A stretch of DNA of 64,000 nt from Pezizomycotina sp. ARF18. Lineage: Eukaryota > Ascomycota. The translations under genes were made by a program, and so were the position numbers. Positions 34,733 to 48,272 of the stretch are shown here, one piece after another (within the stretch, counting starts at the first letter, position 1; every line of letters starts with the position of its first letter). Location of the stretch: the NCBI GenBank assembly GCA_002224055.1, contig AZLU01000002.1, positions 1 through 64,000 of the forward strand. Direction: 5' to 3'. Below the pieces are notes generated by a model. It was not told where the DNA came from and searched no databases. It saw only the letters and a program-made list of their open reading frames with translations.

Positions 34733-36943
34733 ATAGCATAACGAAATTCAAAAGAATCACTTTCTTAGCGCTTTGATTCATGTCTCGCAATCGCTATAAT
34801 GTTACTACCGGAAACATGGTTTATGGTAAACGAACCAACGGTCGTAATGGTCCTCTGGAAGTGACTACATGCATTTTTTCCTTACCATGATTACTTTACA
34901 TATTATTTCCTTGCATATTTCCTTACTCTATCTCATTTCTCTTCTCTTCTCTTCAATGTATTTTTTCATGTCTTCATTTTAATTTCAGTCTAGAGCATAT
35001 AGATAGCAAAGCTGTATGTAGATGCTACCTGCATATCATTTGCACAAAAACAATACTATTATTTGTTTATAGCAAAAGTAAATTTCCACCGTGTTCATTG
35101 CAACTTTGATCGTGATTTGTGAGTAAAAACAATAATATAATAGTACCGAAGATAGATTGCGGTAGATACTATAGGCAGCAGTTTACTAGGCATGATGATC
35201 CTTTACTTGGAGTGTTTTGAGTAAAATTATCTTCCAAGCTCTGTGCGCTGTTAAGGTCCTCGAAACTAGAAACAAAACACCCTATATTTACTTACTAGGC
35301 ACCTGTTATAGGGCCGCGAGCGGGGCCGTGAGATGAGAAAGCCGTTATTCCTGTTCCGCGAACTATAGGAACAACAAATAATATGGAAAACATTGAAAAG
35401 CTTTCAATCTCCTCTCCTCATCGGAGAGAAAATAGGCTAATCCTGACGAAGTCGTTCGCGATGCCTGGATTCCTGAAGAATCTACTATCGGATCACAACT
35501 CGAATGGTAATTGTTCCCCGGCCTAAGACCAGAAATATATATCGCCTGAATCGTCACCGTTTTATTTTTATTTTTTCTTCTCCACGTGTGCGGAGAAGCC
35601 TTTTTACAATTATATCGATCTATCGGAAGAGAAGCACTTGGCGTAATTTCGCTCGTGGGGGAAGAGAACCTGGCGAACGGCTTCGCCGTCTTTCGTAACG
35701 ATATTTAGCCTAAGGCTTGTTTATCATTCGGAAGATTTCCAAACTTGTTTATTCTCCGATACAAGTTTTCGCAAAAAGTCTCTTTAATTAACCGTTGATT
35801 CCCGGAGCAGCCTGATTGGGGAGCCGAAAGAGGTTTATAATGCAATTTCAATCTTGAAGTAAAATGCCTCACTCGAGATACTCAAGCAAGTATATTTACT
35901 ATTGTCTGTCTTGTCTAAAAATACCCGATGTTTAATTAAAGTGTCCGCGGCCGAAACTTCTAGGATCTAGAGATATTGGCCTGAGCTTTCTGCGCAGTCG
36001 CGTGTTCCTAGAATGGGTATCGTTGCAATAAACATAATTGCAGGTGGCCTTTTATCGTCTCTCGATCATCGCCTTCAAGGATCGAGTGGGGAAACAATCT
36101 CCAGGCAGCAGAGAGAAAATTGAAATCCTCGCGATCAGCTCCATGATTATGAAGCCGTCCTCAGTGAGCATTAACCTTGTGAAAAGCGGCATATAGTGAC
36201 ATAAAATGTCATGGAAATATAGGCATCAATATCTGCTAAAGCCTGATTCGCCACCAATTGTAGATAGCGCTTTCAAGGAAGAAAAAGCCCTCACCAGGAA
36301 GATTTTGACCCTGTTGACAGGCTTTCCTCCTATCACCCTGCTCCCTGGCGTGGTAGTATTGACCGCTGTACGCTCCTTGCAACCGGAGATCCAATCCGTG
36401 GCCTGCGGGGAAAAGTCGGATGGCTCTTGAACGAGGCATGAATGTGAGCGACGGCCGCCTTATTGCTGTTACGAAGATGGTCCACCAAGTCTTAGGCACG
36501 GATAGATGCTTTCACGGGCTTGATTCTCCACAGTGAACGGAGCTCCTGGACGCTCTTCGGCATAATAGATACTCTGCGGGGTCAGATACAACCTCAGCAA
36601 GGTAGTAAACAATGGAAAGCCACTCATGCTTGTGATTTCTATATGGTCATTCCAGTCGGGACTCGGAGCTGTATACTACAGATTACCGATTACTCTTGAC
36701 TTGCAAGAAGCGAATGAGTTCTTGAAAATTCATTTCTGATTTTTCAAATACTTCTTTCCAAGGAACTTTATGCGCCAGAACTTTATGCGCCGGAACTTGA
36801 GGGACCTACGGGTCCGGATAGCAAAACTATATAGTAGAAAATGTATAGAGTATTCCAAGTGACTGCTGCGATGGGAGATGCAAGTGAACCTGCTAGGTTA
36901 ACCACTCAGGAGGAGCGCGCAGACTGCTAGCGGTCTAAGCTTC
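34733..36943. other. Intergenic region
   Basis: About 2.2 kb. The first part is an A/T-rich 3' flank with CTTCTCTTCTCTTC simple sequence near 34,940. No supported gene follows. A perfect 15-bp tandem duplication lies at 36,763-36,792. Confidence 0.5.
36763..36792. repeat. 15-bp tandem duplication
   Basis: GAACTTTATGCGCC(A/G) occurs twice in direct succession and then GGAACTT restarts a third partial copy. Probably a recent slippage or a small-insert footprint. Confidence 0.7.
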
Positions 36944-37192
36944 TTGAGATTTTTAAATGGATGTAAGAATATTGTATCCAAGCTAACCGGGGTCGAAGTG
37001 TGTTTCCTATCATACGACAAGTCCTTCGATGAGCTGCACATAGATCTACAGAATGCAGTATCACAGGCCTGCGCAGTCGAAGACAAGGCAGCTTGGTCGA
37101 CTACTTTTCTGAATGATTGGTATAGACTCTCTCTAATTCTTCGCCCCGAGGCATATGCCTTAGCTTATATCATTTCAACACTACGTAATTAA
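36944..37192 (+). CDS. Small unrecognised open frame (82 aa)
   Basis: This frame starts MRFLNGCKNIVSKLTGVEVC and ends YALAYIISTLRN, with balanced composition and no obvious repeats. Its stop overlaps by four bases the stop region of the F-box-like gene on the other strand. I recognise no family. It may be a C-terminal exon of a gene whose earlier exons I cannot see, or chance. Confidence 0.25.
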   Translation: MRFLNGCKNIVSKLTGVEVCFLSYDKSFDELHIDLQNAVSQACAVEDKAAWSTTFLNDWYRLSLILRPEAYALAYIISTLRN

Positions 37193-38892
37193 CGGCCAGT
37201 GGGAGTGCTAACTTCGAATAGTACTCCCAGCATTTCATCATCGCTGTTCTCCCCCGCTTCATTCGAAGGTTCGACCTGAACTCTCTCTGCCACATACTCA
37301 TCCATCTCTTCCTTACTGGCGAACCCAAGCAACCTCGCCCTCTTATTCTGACTGCTGCCAGGCTTCCGTCGGATCCTATTCGTCCTCCTCACCGGGTAAG
37401 AGTAACCGCACCCTTCCAACCTCCAATCTTCAAACATGCAAACGCTCCAATCGACATTGACACTCCACGCCCGGCCTTCATCCTCTAGTATATTTGGCAC
37501 AGAGCCGTCAGAAATCCTCCTAGCGCCATAGTGAACTGTCGGTCCGAAAAGCTTGATAAGCCTCCTTGGCCTTTCCTCGGGATGTTCCACAGCTCGTGAT
37601 CCGTCCCGGGGAAGAACATCTCCTTTTCGTGGTTCGAGGACTCCAGCCGGGTCTTGAAATCGACTTCGTGATTCGGGCCGCTGCTGGTGGTGTACGTGAG
37701 GTATGTCTTCGCTACCTCCATGGGTACCTTGGGGTGGTATCTGACCGGGCGGCGGTAATACGGCGAAGGTACGCTCGGCGCTTCAATGCCTCGCTTGTTT
37801 CTACTCAACTCCATCCCTTCTCCCTCGCGGTTGCCATGCGCCACTTTCTTGCAAAACTCCATCTCCTCGTATCTATACCCATCTTTCGTAGGTGTAATTC
37901 CTTTGTCAGGAATCGGTGCCTTGAACATGGCTAGCGCCTCTACTGGCGAGAGTGCCAGAAGCAGCCGATTACACAGTCGACGTTCCTCATTTTGAAGCGC
38001 GGCCCAGCTCGCGGCCCAGCTGGCAGTGGGCGACCTACGCATGTGGTCCGACGCGAAGTCTTCCACCTGTTTGCGGGTGTGGGCGGTCATCGCGACCGCC
38101 GTCCGCCACTCCCACGGCTCGAAGCGCCTCATTACCCGCATATTTAGCGACAAGTGGTCGTCAGCGCTGCGATTAGTAGGTGCGAGGTTGAAACAATGAA
38201 CGATCCACATGATGTACACCGCCCTCTCCGCCCACCTCAATTCTTCCACCGTCAGCGGCGCCTCTGATACGACCATTACTTCCTCGTGCTTATTTTAGCT
38301 GGGTTCCACCTCGGTTTCCAATCCCGTTTGGAAATCTTCGAAGCGCAGTAATAGCGATTGAAAGGTGGGCGCTTCTGAGGTGGATCGTTCTCCTGGCTCT
38401 CGTCATCATCACCCGAAAACACCATCCGCGGCGGAAGACCGTTGTCGGAGCAATTATACCACGCGGTCGACGTAGGGTTGAAGTATCCGCTGCTCTGACT
38501 TGGGGATGGGGTACCAGCACGGAGGGTCCGCTCACCTGAACGAACGTGTCCCACTTCCTTGTGGCGAACGCATCGGCGTATGCGTGCAGGTGCTCGATGG
38601 CGATATCTGGTTCCAACAGGCGCAGCGAATGCATGAGAGCGGTCGGCAGGAATCCGCGCGTATTCTCATTCTCCCGGACGCTCTCCAACACAGCGCCACC
38701 AGACGCGACGAAGGCACCGTAGAACTTGCTGCAGGAGAGAACGGAGTTGCACAAATCGGCTGCCGATGGCAGCAAGGAAAGTATGTCGATTGCAAGCTCG
38801 AGGGGAAGCAGTTTGGTGTAGTCCCTTCTATCCTCCGATGAATCGCCAGCCGGATTAACGAGTTTACTGTCTTTATCGCGGTCGTGCTCCAT
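37189..38892 (-). CDS. F-box-like protein
   Basis: The N-terminus reads MEHDRDKDSKLVNPAGDSS and then KLLPLELAIDILSLLPSAAD with LCNSVLSCSKFYGAF (residues about 28-62), an F-box-type motif that would bind Skp1 in an SCF ubiquitin ligase. The rest is a long helical region typical of fungal F-box proteins of unknown substrate: LSLNMRVMRRFEPWEWRTAV, ERRLCNRLLLALSPVEALAM, RRPVRYHPKVPMEVAKTYLT, then ARAWSVNVDWSVCMFEDWRL-like sequence and a stop after VSTPTGR. A short intron (about 38,495-38,535, donor GTGAGC) fits near FVQ. Frame slips lie near 38,285 and 37,490-37,590. The F-box is recognisable but not strong, so the substrate and even SCF membership are inference. Confidence 0.55.
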
Positions 38893-41800
38893 CGTGGTTG
38901 AACGCAGGATTTCTCGTTCCTCTTTTTTTGGTAACAGTTGTATGCCAAATCTCGATCTACCGTTCGAATTGAATTGGAAACCAAACTTGAAGCCCTCGAT
39001 GGAGATAGATCAAAAGCGCGAGAGGAGAGCTGACACTGGAACTTATATACTGTCGAAATGGTTCGAATATTTTTACGGATTGATCGCGAGTAGAACTTGA
39101 AGGTTCAAAGCTCGGGTTACACCAGCCGACAGCTAACTACTTTAGCGGATGATGCATATTGACTCCACGTTTACCATATGAGGTCAGCGCTGCATCGCCG
39201 CGATTGTAAATACAATACTGGTAGTCCGACAGCCGTAAGTAGGACCTGTACCAATTCAGGACTATATTCCTTGGAAAGGATAAGGCATGAGCCAGCGTTG
39301 AGTTATGTTCACAACTTCCTAAATGGAGACTGTAAATGCACTGGCAAGGCTTTTCGTTCTCCCGCAAACTAAAGATTCAGACCGAACCCGTGGAATACTC
39401 GTGGTTTTAGGGCTATGAAGGTTCCTCGAACATATATTCCTATCCCGCGAGGCTGTTCAAGTTCGCCAACGAAAGAGCCAAGGTTAACATATAGGAACTT
39501 CGATAGTGGAGATCTCTTTACGGAGTTCTACTTTGACCTTAATATCCGGTCGGTGAAGAGCTATTTCGTAGTCTAATCTCCTGTTTGTGAAGATATACTT
39601 CAATCAATATTACTAGAAAACTTTCTATGATCTTGTGGGTTGATGACGAGGCGCCAAATTAGAGGCCAGCAAAGCGTTTAAATGCCTTCACCGCTAGCAG
39701 TTGTCTGGAATCTTTCGATGCAAGGGCCAACCAAATTAGACGTTTTGAGTCATCCCACATCGATGTTCGGTGCCCAACATGGAGTGATCCTGCCGATTGC
39801 TGACACGGCCCGAAGACTACCAGGGAGACTCATGCGGAGGGTTTACTTCTATCTCTGTGAGTTTGTCTATTCCGACTCTTTCTTCGGTGGTACCCCCGAT
39901 TCCCCGGTCTCGATACGGAAGTATTAAAACCCCTTATTGAGATGTCCATCTGGATCACGATTCACAAGAATGATAGATACTGCGTAGTGCAGCAGCTCAG
40001 GGCCGTTCTAGAGGTTATAAAAAGACATACTCGTGAAGAAATCGGGACAATGTCCGCATCTCCATGCAACGTGGTTATCTCCTGGCCTGGCTCTGATTCT
40101 CATGGATTTACATGGTTCTCGGCTGCAATCCCGCGAAAATGCTCATCCGGCTATTTTGAATATTGTCCACTCTCTTTTCAAATCGTACATACCAAGAGAG
40201 ATTACGGATAAATCATGTAGGAGGCCCACGAGACTGTTAAAGTGCAATACCATCCTTAACAAAAGGGTTAGATGATATAGCCATTTACCCAGACCTCGTG
40301 AACATCTTGATGTGATAGATAGTACAGTAAAATCGTCTCATGAAATCCATTTCTTGCCCTGGGTACTGGACCCATGTTCCGAAACCTAACCCTGAAACGA
40401 CCTCGCCGCTCGGCGGGAAATTTTTTCTTGAAGACCCTAAAGATAATTGGATGAAACCCCCCATTTCACCACTTTCTCGGGGCTTTAGTAACCGTTTTCT
40501 CGAAGGAAAACGGAGCATTACGGTTACCAGATTCATTTCAAGGAGAGAAAACGAACAGCTAAAACGAATCTACATGATCCTTGTTTAATTTACGGAATAA
40601 GTCGAGATAGCCGTGATAGATTTATACGTGATAAGACAGCTTCTTGACATGTTTCTACCTATTTATGTAATGCAGAATCCGAATCCAATAAGGAAAAAAA
40701 AAAAAAAAAGGTGGGCATGAAAATGTGAAAGAATGGGGGAAGAACAGGCGATAGGGAAGATCTTAATATTTTCCCACAGGGGCGTAGGGAGAGACTGTAA
40801 ACTTTTGTTGACATTCGTATGAGACAATGACCGCATTGCCTTAATGAAGGGCAAGATTCCTTCTCGCACTTTTTCCAAGGCTAGGCCACGGTTTGCTGGG
40901 CCAACTGGGGCTCGAGACAATATTTAGAATCACTCAACGTCTGAGATGGGAGCATTTTGGGAATCATACCCCGATCGGCTCTGGATAACATGTTCGTGAA
41001 TATTAGCCCATTCTTAAGATCTTCTACACAAGTTTCAATGCAGACAACTCGCAAGAAAAACCTCTGAGAGCGAACTCACAGTGAAGGAGGATTCGATAGC
41101 CAATAGCTCATGGTTGGGAAGGGAAACCTTCTTGAGAAAGAAAGCAGCAAACAAAAATGTTTCCGAGGCTTTGAGGCAGTGTTAGTGGTTTCGCAAGCTG
41201 CGTGTTCCTGACAATAGCCGCCGGTTCCCCCAGGAACCACGCCTGCGTGGGTTTGTGTCCCTGCAGTTTCTGATGTTCTTCACCTGCGGGGGAATCATGA
41301 ATGACAACAAAGGATTTTCAAGTTTGGTGGTTGGTTACCACTGCCGGGAGGGGAACGTGATACAATTCGTTCGCGGTTGAGGGACAGAAAAGCAAGGAAT
41401 ATGCCAACAACTAGTATCGGTCGGTACCGTTCTGCCTAAACTACTTTAGACGATACCGTTAAAAACTCGTCTGGATAAATAAATAGATCAGACGAAGGAT
41501 TGCGGGTATTTTCACGAGTGACGAGGAAAAGATGCAACAAAATCCTGTTTTCCGAACCCCATTCCTCCGGTTTTCTGTCCTCGTGCTGCCTAGAATAGTA
41601 AACGTCACGAATCTGATCGAGCAATCGTTTGCTCGAATCCAGGATGACAAACGCGCTACTTGGTGGGCGACTATAGAACCAGCAGGGGAAGAGCGTAGCC
41701 TTCTTCACAAAAACTTCTGACGGAAAAGCCTGATGGAGAGCGAAAGAATGGCAATTTAACCACGCTCAGGGCGTCAGGCTAAGGAAAACTTGCTGGATTA

Positions 41801-42663
41801 GCCGATGAGTAAACTCCGCACTTACGGGCTATTACTGATACCATTGGAGATCTATACTACGTATTGAGCATGTAAACAAGAGCGACAAACACGAAAAAGA
41901 GCGAAGACCCGATAGAAACTGCCTAAAGAGCTTTCCCAGGGTTCTAGACTTTTCATTTTTAGAGACATTGATGTGCTAAGATGTCTGAATACCAACTTCA
42001 ACAAACACCACCGTAGTAAAAACAAAGCAAGCAGCGTCATGCGCAAAGTGGTAGAGGGGAGAAGTAACTGCTAGGAAAGTGCACAGTAGCTGGTATATTT
42101 CACACTCGTTGCCGTGGGACGAAGATACTAGATAACTACTGCGCTAGCAGTGTGAAAAGTGTGTGGTAAATATAGCCTGATACATTGCGATTGTCAGAGA
42201 CTGGGAGGGGGGCTCACGCTGATACTTCGGCGTAATCCTTTCAGAAATCCGTTCATTCAACGATCAGTTTATCAACACAGATCATAGGGTCCGGATATAC
42301 CAAGCCTTATTTAACTACAATACGAGACCCTGAATTCCACGAGGCCCGTTATTTCCGCTCAAAGATGGAATCGAATCCCAAATTACAAAAGATTCACAAT
42401 AATATCCTCCTTTTGTACTATACTATCGTTGTCATTTTTGTTATTAAAGTGTTATAAACCTTCCGTTGAATTGCGACGGCTTTATTCCTGCTGCACTTTT
42501 TCCCTTTCATCCTCTAAATGTCCAGGGACTGGAGAGAGGTTCCAATAAGATCTCTAATTATTATCAGTAACGGAAGCAAGATCGCAGTGGGTACGGGTGG
42601 AGTCCGCGACTCCTCTCATTTTCTGGTCGAAGGACGAAGTGGCAGGCCAACGACAGCAGAAGG
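38893..42663. other. Intergenic region of about 3.8 kb
   Basis: No supported gene. Frames such as 39,682-39,927, 39,942-40,211 and 41,436-41,720 (both strands) lack motifs, intron structure or codon pattern. A short poly-A run lies at 40,694. No RNA cloverleaf or repeat ends were seen. Confidence 0.45.
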
Positions 42664-44263
42664 ATGGCGATTCTACCGATAATATACAGGCGCGTGTCGT
42701 CGTCAACAATAGACCCGAATAAAGATCCGAAAGTGCTTACGATAAAGGTGGTTATCCTGGTGGTTATAGGAATTGCGGTATTCGTGGTGTTATTCTGGGT
42801 ATCCCTCATAATCAGCAGGCGACAGGGGCGACCGACAACGATACGGAGGCGGGTGACGCATCAGCGGATGCAATTGAGCGTCGATAGCGACTTGAGCGTT
42901 CCAGCGGATAAAATGAAGAGGACAATGACGAAGAGGGAGGACAGGAACAAGAGGAGGCTGAGCCGGGGGCCTAGGATACCTATCGCGACGCAGAACATGT
43001 CGGCGGGAGTGACACTGCCGCAGAGACCGCCGAGGCTATCGTTGGGGCAGAATCTTCGGATGTCGCGAACTGAAAAACTGATGGATTTGAGCCCTGGATT
43101 GAGATCGATTCTATCGAATAGTACCGACAGAAGCCGTTCTTCCACGACTCTGCCGATTCAGTTGCCTTCAGCTGGACTATCTGCACCTTCCTCTTCCCTT
43201 TCGGCACCATCATCTTCCCGCGCACACCGCGTACGCAACAAGTTTGACACCACCTTCGTCTGTCGGTCACAGCAAGAATTCATCAATATCGTCAAAGAAA
43301 TCGCCGCTCTCAGGGCCTCCACAGCAGATAGAGCTCGATATCATGGATTCTCCACCAACGCCGCCGAAGACACCGCCGCCGACACGATCGAGGACGCCTC
43401 CGCTCGCAGATTCACCCACGTTCGTCTCCCGGTCAAACTCTAAAGCCGCCCGAGCACAATCCAGCGGCAGCATCATAATTGCTCTCGACCATCCTCCTGT
43501 CCTCGACGTACCCCCGCCGCTATCGTGGAACCCTTCGCTTTTCAACAAGTACACGATGGCCGCGGACGGCAAGCACATTTCCAGGGCGTTTGAGCGTGAT
43601 CCATATGACGATAGAGCCAGCATCATTTCACCCTCGGAAGAACCGACAACTCCGTTCCTCAGCAGTAAATCAATCAAATCAGACAAATCGAAAAAGGGAC
43701 GCTCTCGTTCCCAATCGCGGTCGCGCTCGACGCGTTCACGTGGTACTACGAAAGGGACATATAGGAACACAATCTCGCAAAGCCCGATGAGATGACTCCG
43801 CGCACGGTTCCTCCGCCAATTCAGCGCGCTATAGCGGCGCAAGCTGGCAAACCTCCCTCACACAAACCGACACATACTCCTTCCTCGACAATAACGCCGG
43901 GTCCTCCACCGCCCAAGCGTGGTAGACTACCAGCACCTCTCCATCCAACCCTTCGACGAAAGCAACCTCAACCTTCCATCAATGCCCTCCACAGCACGAA
44001 AATCGGCCTTTCTAAACCCCGATTCACCCAAGAACACCCTGACCAGCATCGCCACATTGCTGCGGATGTACTCCCCCGGACCCGAGGGAAGGGACCAAGG
44101 TGGCACGGGCAGTAGCACGGGCAGCAGAACGCCGTCCGTGAGGAGCACGAGGACGGACGGCACGAGCTTAAGCGGCGTCGGTCGCGACATGTCGAGTTAC
44201 AGGCAGACGATCCACAGATTCCGCTCGAACGGCGGACAGCATGTCCACGCGGACCGTCCCTAG
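42664..44263 (+). CDS. Single-pass membrane protein with Ser/Pro-rich tail
   Basis: The frame begins MAILPIIYRRVSSSTIDPNK, followed by a strong membrane helix VVILVVIGIAVFVVLFWVSL ending in SRRQGR. A long disordered tail follows: basic RNKRRLSRGPR, Ser-rich LSAPSSSLSAPSSSRAH, then in another frame PPTPPKTPPPTRSRTPP, an SR-type run SKKGRSRSQSRSRSTRSR, and a final frame with SAFLNPDSPKNTLTSIATLL before the stop at 44,263. The three frames join near 43,240 and 43,800-43,920 through slips or unseen introns. I do not recognise the family. By layout it resembles fungal plasma-membrane or ER proteins with a short outside part and a long cytoplasmic tail. The hydrophilic sequence before 42,664 may belong to the N-terminus. 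Confidence 0.5.
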
Positions 44264-47200
44264 CCCTACGCAGGAGTTCATCCTGCCGCTCTTCGCGAAG
44301 AAGCCAATCTCGGCGCACTCAAGCCTCAATAATACTTCAAGTTACAGAAGTTAATTCTTAATATTTTCACCTTATTAATATCTCACGCAGTTTGTATATA
44401 CGTCACGTCGCTCAAAAAAAGCATTTTTCCTTTGTGCATTATTTCGTCTTTCTTTCAAGTTGGCAAGTTGTTTCCTATACATTTCCCTCTCATACTAGCA
44501 TTCTTCTCCTATTTCACCCTTCAGAGTCCTCGCGGAGTTGCACTTTCCTATCACTATACATTCATGCATATACTGGAGTTTTCTTACGGTCATACTCATA
44601 TTTATTCATAATCTTCCTCGAAAATTGTATCAATATTCTCATTTATCCTTGTTGGCTCATACAGATACTGCAGCCGCCGTTTAGTAATGTTTTTTTTCCG
44701 TTATAACCCTTCCTTCAAAAGCTGTAAAAAATTTTGGATCGAAATTATCACGGGTATCTCCATCTCACTCCTTCTCATAACTCTTTCTACAAACACCGTG
44801 ACGCACCAGTCCATATACACAAGTGTACTCAGAGGAATATTTAGCCTATTCTAGCCTAACTAGAAATCAAAGAGGGGAATCTCAATATGCTCTTTAGCCA
44901 AACATGTGTGTATTCTTTTTTCCCTAACCACCCTTGTGAACATGGGGAAGTTTTCCATTGTTTGTGGAAGAAGAAGGCTGCAGGCTGTGCACAGCCAGCC
45001 ACAAACGCTCTTCACCATGCGAGGCTAGCATATGGTAAAACAAACAATAGTGTCCCGATTTTTCACAGCTACCGCTCGCAAACACGAGACCACCTAAACA
45101 AAGGATCGGAAGGCCCTGGATTGATTTGTGGGGAACGAGGTGTACACTGAAGGCTGAGTCTGAGTGCCAATCATCTTCGGCGATGCGCCGGCTGGCATAT
45201 ACGATGGATAAGAAATTAGATTCGAGTAACACGAGACAGCAATCGAATCATCCGTGAATCGGGCAGGCCAGGATTCGACCAGTGGCAGACAGAGCACAGA
45301 GGGATAGAAGAGATAATGCCTAGGGGGCGCAGTAAATGGAACGAAGAAAAGTGCAAAAAATGAGGAACTACGGCTGGAACTCTCGTGATTTTCGTATCTG
45401 CGCATTGATGAGCTAGAAACCTGGCTTTTATTTGATAAATGAGCGTCAACAAGTTTCGCCTTCATTTATGTAATTTGAAAACCCCCGGTCTGAGTGGGAA
45501 AACCGTATTCTCTAGCAATCGTAAATGGAAACCCGTATTCTCGTTTATGTAGTACTTACAGTCTCGAATATCATCCCATTAACATTCTATGCTCGGTGAA
45601 AGAATGAAGATAAGCCTTGCCTTTGACTATATCGTTATGACAGAGACCGGCGTGGCTACCAATGCATACCAACAATGTTTGGCTCTGGATGGAAAACACG
45701 TAATCCAGCGGACGCCAATACACAGATCCAGGTTGAGTTCCGCCGCCGAGGGATAAAACGTATCGCCCTTTTTCAGCTCAATGCAAAAGGCTTGTCGCCG
45801 CTGTGGCCAGGGTCCACCTCAGAATCTGCGATTTCAACATTTTTCCAAATTTATAACTATTTCCCCGGAAGAAACCAAATTTCCAACTCAGACAAATATC
45901 TGGCCTTGCCGAGACAATCGAATCTAGGGACTTGCAATCCCGATATGATTGACTAAGGGAACGTCTGCATAGGGCAAGGTGTTGGATAAATCGTCTCGCG
46001 TTAAAAACGGACGTGAGCGCAATTTTGGGAGGTCGAACAACATGTGATTTCCCGAACTCGGCTGTCTGAGAAGGTTCAATGAAAGTGGTTTCGCCAGGGT
46101 CCTGGTCGATATATCAATGGGACGCTTACGCACTCTAGGCGCGACCTTACAAAGATAATGTGAGTTGAATTAGCGCGCAAGGGATCGGCCCTACAAGATA
46201 ATACCATGGAAGAGGCATCGACTCGGAGTGACTAGCTTATCAGTGTCTCCGTGCCCCTTCCGGGACGATATCACAACAGAGGATTGGGATTCGAGATTTG
46301 GCACTCTTGTTGCGACTTAATGGGTGGGAGCAATCCAGAAGCCAAACCCTGCCCTAGGACACCATTCAGAACATCAAGATTCAACAGGATTCATCACTGT
46401 TCACTCACGCGCATGTCCACTGCAGACGGAGTGCTTTTGTGGGATGAGAGCTTCTGTCACAAGCCGCTTCTGATAGAACACCAACCGAGTAAACGAAATG
46501 AAGGATATCCTTTGTGATTGATTAGGCGCTTCATGATAACGATCACTCCGGTATCTCAGTGTCAAACGTTCAAGTCGTTCCGTTGTTTCTAGAAAATTTT
46601 TACGAAAAAAGAATAGTTCTATTACCAATCTTAAACTGATCGATCCTTGTTTTGTTCTTTTGGCATATTTCAAACAGGAGCTGGAAACAGATGGATCACG
46701 TTTTGTTTGGTGATGTTTCAGATAGACAGGCAAGTAAATGTGAGATTAGCTCGAGAACCCGCCACTATATCCTCTACAATCCGGTGGTTTCCGATAATTC
46801 GCTGGAGAATGCAAGTTAATAAGGAAGATTGTCATTCATAGTTCTTGTACTGTTGAAGCTAATCAGCTTTTCGATTGAATAATGTCTTTATTGAGATTGT
46901 ATTATTTGTCGGGATTACTATCTGCATTCATTCCCAATGCCCGCTTGTAAACCACAAACTATCTAGAGCTAGTCCCTGGTTCATAGGGAAAGTGGAGATG
47001 GTCTCAGACGGATACAGGGACGGCATGGCGTTTAATTTGCAAGGAGAGATCTCGAAATCTGTGCCGATCTCTTGGGCTGCTCTGCTCTCGTATGTTTAAC
47101 TCGGGTTCGTAAAGAATACATGCTTGATATATTTACCATGCGCCTGTCTCTCGAGGAAGTCAAAATTGGGGAAACAGTCTCATTTCTGTCCCTTCTAAAG

Positions 47201-47369
47201 TACGACTTCAAGACCCTTCATACGGCGCAATCGTAATGCTTTTGGGTAGAGGTCCGGCTTTGTGTTTATCATCCATATATATATCCCCGGTATCTGATCT
47301 TTGGGGATCCACTTGACAATTAGAAACACGAGGCAAACGGCAATATCGGAACTCTTCAACGCGACGAAC
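44264..47369. other. Intergenic region of about 3.1 kb
   Basis: No supported gene. The left third is T/C-rich (3' flank), the rest mixed. Frames near 44,887-45,465 and 45,675-45,956 show no conserved motif. I see no repeat or RNA gene. Confidence 0.45.
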
Positions 47370-48272
47370 ATGAAGTCCAGATCATCCTTCGCAATATTCG
47401 CGAGTTCACTCCTATTTTCGTCCGCTTTTGCCCTACCTAGACCGCGTCCTGACTTCGCAACTAACTCCGCCTGCGCTGATGTCCACATAATAAGGCGCGC
47501 GGCTCGACCGAGAACCAAGCGTCCCCTCGGAAATCGAAAACGGACGGCGGACAAATCATAGATGATCCATACACATCCGTTGGGCTGGACTCCACGGGCG
47601 GCGAAGGCGGGATTGGCCGTCGCTCAAGGCATTCAAATACCCTCGCAGGGCTGTCCGTTTCCCGCGAGGCGGTCCTGTATCCCGCCTGGGACTACGAGCT
47701 CGTAACCTATGTAACCTAGCCAACCAGATCAAAGCTCAGGTGTCCCAATGTCCGAACCAGAAACTGGTGCTACTCGGGTATAGCCAGGGTGCCGAAATCG
47801 TAGGCGACGCACTTGCCGGGGGAGGGTTGTTGCCGGCTGCAGCAGATCCAGACAAATATAGCAAGTATAGTATGACCTCCCTTTCACCCTTGAACTACTA
47901 GTACAATATCTGCTCCGGTCGATGCAATGATAGACTAACCTGATGAATTTAATTACCGCGATAATCCTTTGGGGTGATCCCAGGCGTGAGGCTTCACAGA
48001 AGTTCGTGACGGGAACTCCAATACCGACGATGGGGAGTTATTTTGGCAGACCCTCCTGGAGTGTATCCAAGCTGGACAAGTACTACGGCCAGAAGATCAA
48101 ATCGTTCTGCAATTATCAAGACAAGTACTGTGCCTCAGGATTAGCAGGGATACATAAGATTAGCAAAAACGACACGAGCGAAAACGTCCACATTTACTCA
48201 TACATGGAAACCGCAGTTGATCCGGCGGTCGAGTTTGTATATGATATGATTAATGCCGGGGGTAGCGACTAA
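47370..48272 (+). CDS. Cutinase-like carbohydrate esterase family 5 enzyme
   Basis: A secreted serine esterase of the cutinase/acetylxylan-esterase family. Seen: signal peptide MKSRSSFAIFASSLLFSSAF then ALPRPRP; CADVHIIR followed in another frame by RGSTE (the family start motif ADVxxIxARGSTE); YPAWDYELVTYVT; QCPNQKLVLLGYSQGAEIV with the nucleophile serine in GYSQG (about 47,776-47,793); LWGDPRREA; and FCNYQDKYCASG (likely catalytic Asp) with NVHIYSYMETAVDPAVEFV (likely catalytic His). An intron begins near GTATAG at about 47,867 and ends shortly before 47,955; its acceptor is not clean. Frame slips lie near 47,500 and 47,600-47,720. The stop at 48,272 follows YDMINAGGSD. Substrate (cutin, acetylxylan or another ester) cannot be told from this. 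Confidence 0.85.
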
